From: Verrucomicrobiota bacterium
GTDB lineage: Bacteria > Verrucomicrobiota > Verrucomicrobiia > Opitutales > Opitutaceae
Direction of reading: 5' to 3'
Assembly (NCBI GenBank): GCA_019510185.1
Contig: JAEKKV010000013.1
Span: forward strand, 124,001 to 188,000
Length of the DNA: 64,000 nt
Position numbers and translations under genes: made by a program. The notes beneath the pieces were generated by a model, which worked only from the letters and a program-made list of their open reading frames with translations, was not told the origin of the DNA and made no database searches. Every line of letters begins with the position of its first letter. The stretch's first letter is position 1. This document shows positions 62,132-64,000 of this stretch, one piece after another.

Positions 62132-64000
62132 TCAGACTTTTGAGGCTTCGGCGTAGGCGTCCATGCCGGCGCAGCTGCACACCAGGTTGCGGTCGCCGTA
62201 GACGTTGTCCACGCGGCCGACGGCGGGCCAGAACTTGGCCTGACGGGTGAACAGGCTGGGGAAGGCCGCGAGTTCGCGCGAGTAGGGGTGATTCCACTCG
62301 TCGGCGCAGACAACTTTCGCGGTGTGCGGAGCGTGCTTCAGCGGATTGTTCACCTTGTCGGACTCGCCGTTCACCACCGCCTGCATCTCGCCGTGAATGG
62401 AGATCAGGGCTTCGCAGAAGCGGTCGAGCTCGGCCTGGGTTTCGCTTTCCGTCGGCTCGATCATGAACGTGCCGGGCACGGGGAACGACATGGTCGGCGC
62501 GTGATAGCCATAATCCATGAGGCGCTTGGCGGCGTCCTCGACTTCGAGGCCGTGCTTTTTCCAACCGCGCAGATCGACGATGCATTCATGGGCGACCAGG
62601 CCGGTGGCGCCGCGATAGAGGACCGGGAAGAACCGGTCGAGGCGGGCGGCGATGTAGTTGGCGTTGAGGATGGCGAGCTTGGTCGCCTCGGTCAGGCCGT
62701 CCGGGCCCATCATGCGGATGTACATCCAGGAGATGACGAGGATGGACGCGCTGCCCCAAGGCGCGGCGGAAACGGCGCCGAGGTGTTTGCGGCCACGGTC
62801 GTGCACGGGCGAGATGACAACGTGCCCGGGCAGGAAGGGTGCGAGATGCGCGGCCACGCCGATGGGGCCCATGCCGGGGCCGCCGCCGCCGTGCGGAATG
62901 CAGAAGGTTTTGTGGAGATTGAGGTGGCAGACGTCGGCGCCGATATGGCCGGGCGAAGTGAGGCCGACCTGCGCGTTCATGTTGGCGCCGTCCATATAAA
63001 CCTGGCCGCCGTGGGCGTGGACGGTGGCGCAGATGTCCTTGATCGTCGGCTCGAACACGCCGTGCGTGCTCGGGTAGGTGATCATGAGGGCGGCGAGATC
63101 CTGGTGGTGGGCGGCGGCCTTCGCGGTGAGGTCGGTGACGTCGACGTTGCCGTTGGCATCGCAGGCGACGGGCACGACCTTGAAGCCGCACATTGCGGCG
63201 CTGGCGGGGTTCGTGCCGTGCGCGCTGGTGGGGATGAGGCAGATGTTGCGGTGCCCTTCGCCGCGCGACTCGTGGTAGGCGCGGATGACGAGGAGGCCGG
63301 CGTATTCGCCCTGGGATCCGGCGTTGGGCTGGAGGGAGACGGCGGCGAAGCCGGTGATCTCGGCGAGCCAGGTCTCAAGATCTTTGAACAGTTGCGCGTA
63401 GCCGCGGGTTTGGGCGGCGGGGGCGAAGGGATGCAGCCGGCCGAATTCGGGCCACGACACGGGGAACATCTCCGAGGTGGCGTTGAGCTTCATCGTGCAC
63501 GAACCGAGTGAGATCATCGAATGCGTGAGCGAAAGATCCTTCGCCTCAAGCCTCTTGATGTAGCGCAGCATCTCGTGCTCGGTGTGGTGGGTGTTGAAAA
63601 CACCGGCGGTCAGGAACGTCGTGGCGCGCGCGAAAGGCGCGGAGAAACCGGCGACCGCGGTCTCCAACGCGGGCAGCTTCGCGCCGAATAGGCCGAGGAG
63701 CTCGGTGACGTGTTCCAGCGAGGTGGTCTCGTCGAGCGAAATTCCGACGACGTGCGCGTCGACCGCGCGCAGGTTGACGTGCTTCGCGTGCGCGGCGGCG
63801 TGAATCTTGGCGGCGTCGAGGCCGGAGACGGTGAGCGTGTCGAAAACGGGATGCGCGTTGACCGTGAGGCCGGCGGCCTTCAGTCCCCGGGCGAGCAGCA
63901 CGGTGAGGGCGTTTACCCGGCGTGCGATTTTCTTGAGGCCTTCGGGTCCGTGGTAAACGGCATACATCGAGGCCATGACGGCGAGGAGCACTTGGGCGGT
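62132..64000 (-). CDS. gcvP: Glycine dehydrogenase (decarboxylating), P-protein, 5' end beyond window
   Basis: C-terminal 622 residues of the ~950-residue P-protein of the glycine cleavage system, which decarboxylates glycine with PLP and passes aminomethyl to the lipoyl H-protein. The frame stays open to the window edge ([21 protein letters not shown]), so the start lies outside. Visible marks are [35 protein letters not shown], the PLP lysine in [39 protein letters not shown] and [16 protein letters not shown]. gcvT and gcvH would be expected upstream, outside the window. A terminator follows the stop. Confidence 0.96.
   Translation of the reverse strand, partial: TAQVLLAVMASMYAVYHGPEGLKKIARRVNALTVLLARGLKAAGLTVNAHPVFDTLTVSGLDAAKIHAAAHAKHVNLRAVDAHVVGISLDETTSLEHVTELLGLFGAKLPALETAVAGFSAPFARATTFLTAGVFNTHHTEHEMLRYIKRLEAKDLSLTHSMISLGSCTMKLNATSEMFPVSWPEFGRLHPFAPAAQTRGYAQLFKDLETWLAEITGFAAVSLQPNAGSQGEYAGLLVIRAYHESRGEGHRNICLIPTSAHGTNPASAAMCGFKVVPVACDANGNVDVTDLTAKAAAHHQDLAALMITYPSTHGVFEPTIKDICATVHAHGGQVYMDGANMNAQVGLTSPGHIGADVCHLNLHKTFCIPHGGGGPGMGPIGVAAHLAPFLPGHVVISPVHDRGRKHLGAVSAAPWGSASILVISWMYIRMMGPDGLTEATKLAILNANYIAARLDRFFPVLYRGATGLVAHECIVDLRGWKKHGLEVEDAAKRLMDYGYHAPTMSFPVPGTFMIEPTESETQAELDRFCEALISIHGEMQAVVNGESDKVNNPLKHAPHTAKVVCADEWNHPYSRELAAFPSLFTRQAKFWPAVGRVDNVYGDRNLVCSCAGMDAYAEASKV

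Overview
The window is GC-rich, densely coded chromosomal DNA. Its gene content fits a Gram-negative member of the Verrucomicrobiota, most likely the Opitutaceae. This is inferred from the mix of LL-diaminopimelate aminotransferase, Kdo synthesis (KdsB), an Mla-type outer-membrane lipid transport operon, secreted M16 peptidase pairs, a PPC-module surface protein and rhamnose/pectin catabolism. Shine-Dalgarno sequences are mostly weak. Most genes are ordinary housekeeping or envelope genes; accessory DNA is concentrated at 1.5-4.0 kb and 52.0-53.3 kb.

Layout. 0-1.2 kb: truncated DegT-family sugar aminotransferase. 1.5-4.0 kb: mobile patch with an intact REP-associated tyrosine transposase (RAYT) bracketed by inverted repeats, a decayed second copy of its 3' end, and two AT-richer small genes between the copies (a secreted unknown and a DUF2750 protein). 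4.0-20 kb: tRNA-Leu(CAG), a stand-alone LysR DNA-binding domain, a sulfite-oxidase-fold protein, HrpA helicase, ABC ATPase, EEP hydrolase, ArsC/Spx-like protein, M32 carboxypeptidase, TatD, HPr, KdsB, CarA and a lysine 2,3-aminomutase. 20-29 kb: small envelope genes, then a divergent locus with a CHASE2-adenylate cyclase and FecR-like protein on one strand, and a 983-residue FecR protein carrying about ten copies of a helical repeat plus an outer-membrane beta-barrel on the other. 28.8-44.5 kb: paired M16 peptidases, an MGH1-type glycosidase, RecD2, a HAD phosphatase, the four-gene Mla/Pqi-like lipid transporter and a large PPC/Ig-like surface protein. 44.7-48.5 kb: DapL, PanC and NadB.

48.5-61.9 kb looks like a rhamnose/pectin catabolic region: class II aldolase, bifunctional rhamnulose-1-phosphate aldolase/dehydrogenase, a GH28-like lipoprotein, rhamnulokinase, malate:quinone oxidoreductase and an FAH-family hydrolase. 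The 9-mer AATCTATCA occurs upstream of both the aldolase operon and the mqo-rhaB pair, suggesting one regulator. A winged-helix/nucleotidyltransferase pair resembling a toxin-antitoxin module interrupts the region; its promoter has a consensus -35 and a perfect palindrome in the spacer. The window ends inside gcvP.

Best candidates for undescribed biology are the CHASE2/FecR/repeat/beta-barrel locus, the helical repeat itself, the HTH-nucleotidyltransferase pair and the AATCTATCA regulon. All functional statements are from reading sequence only; no database search was run.
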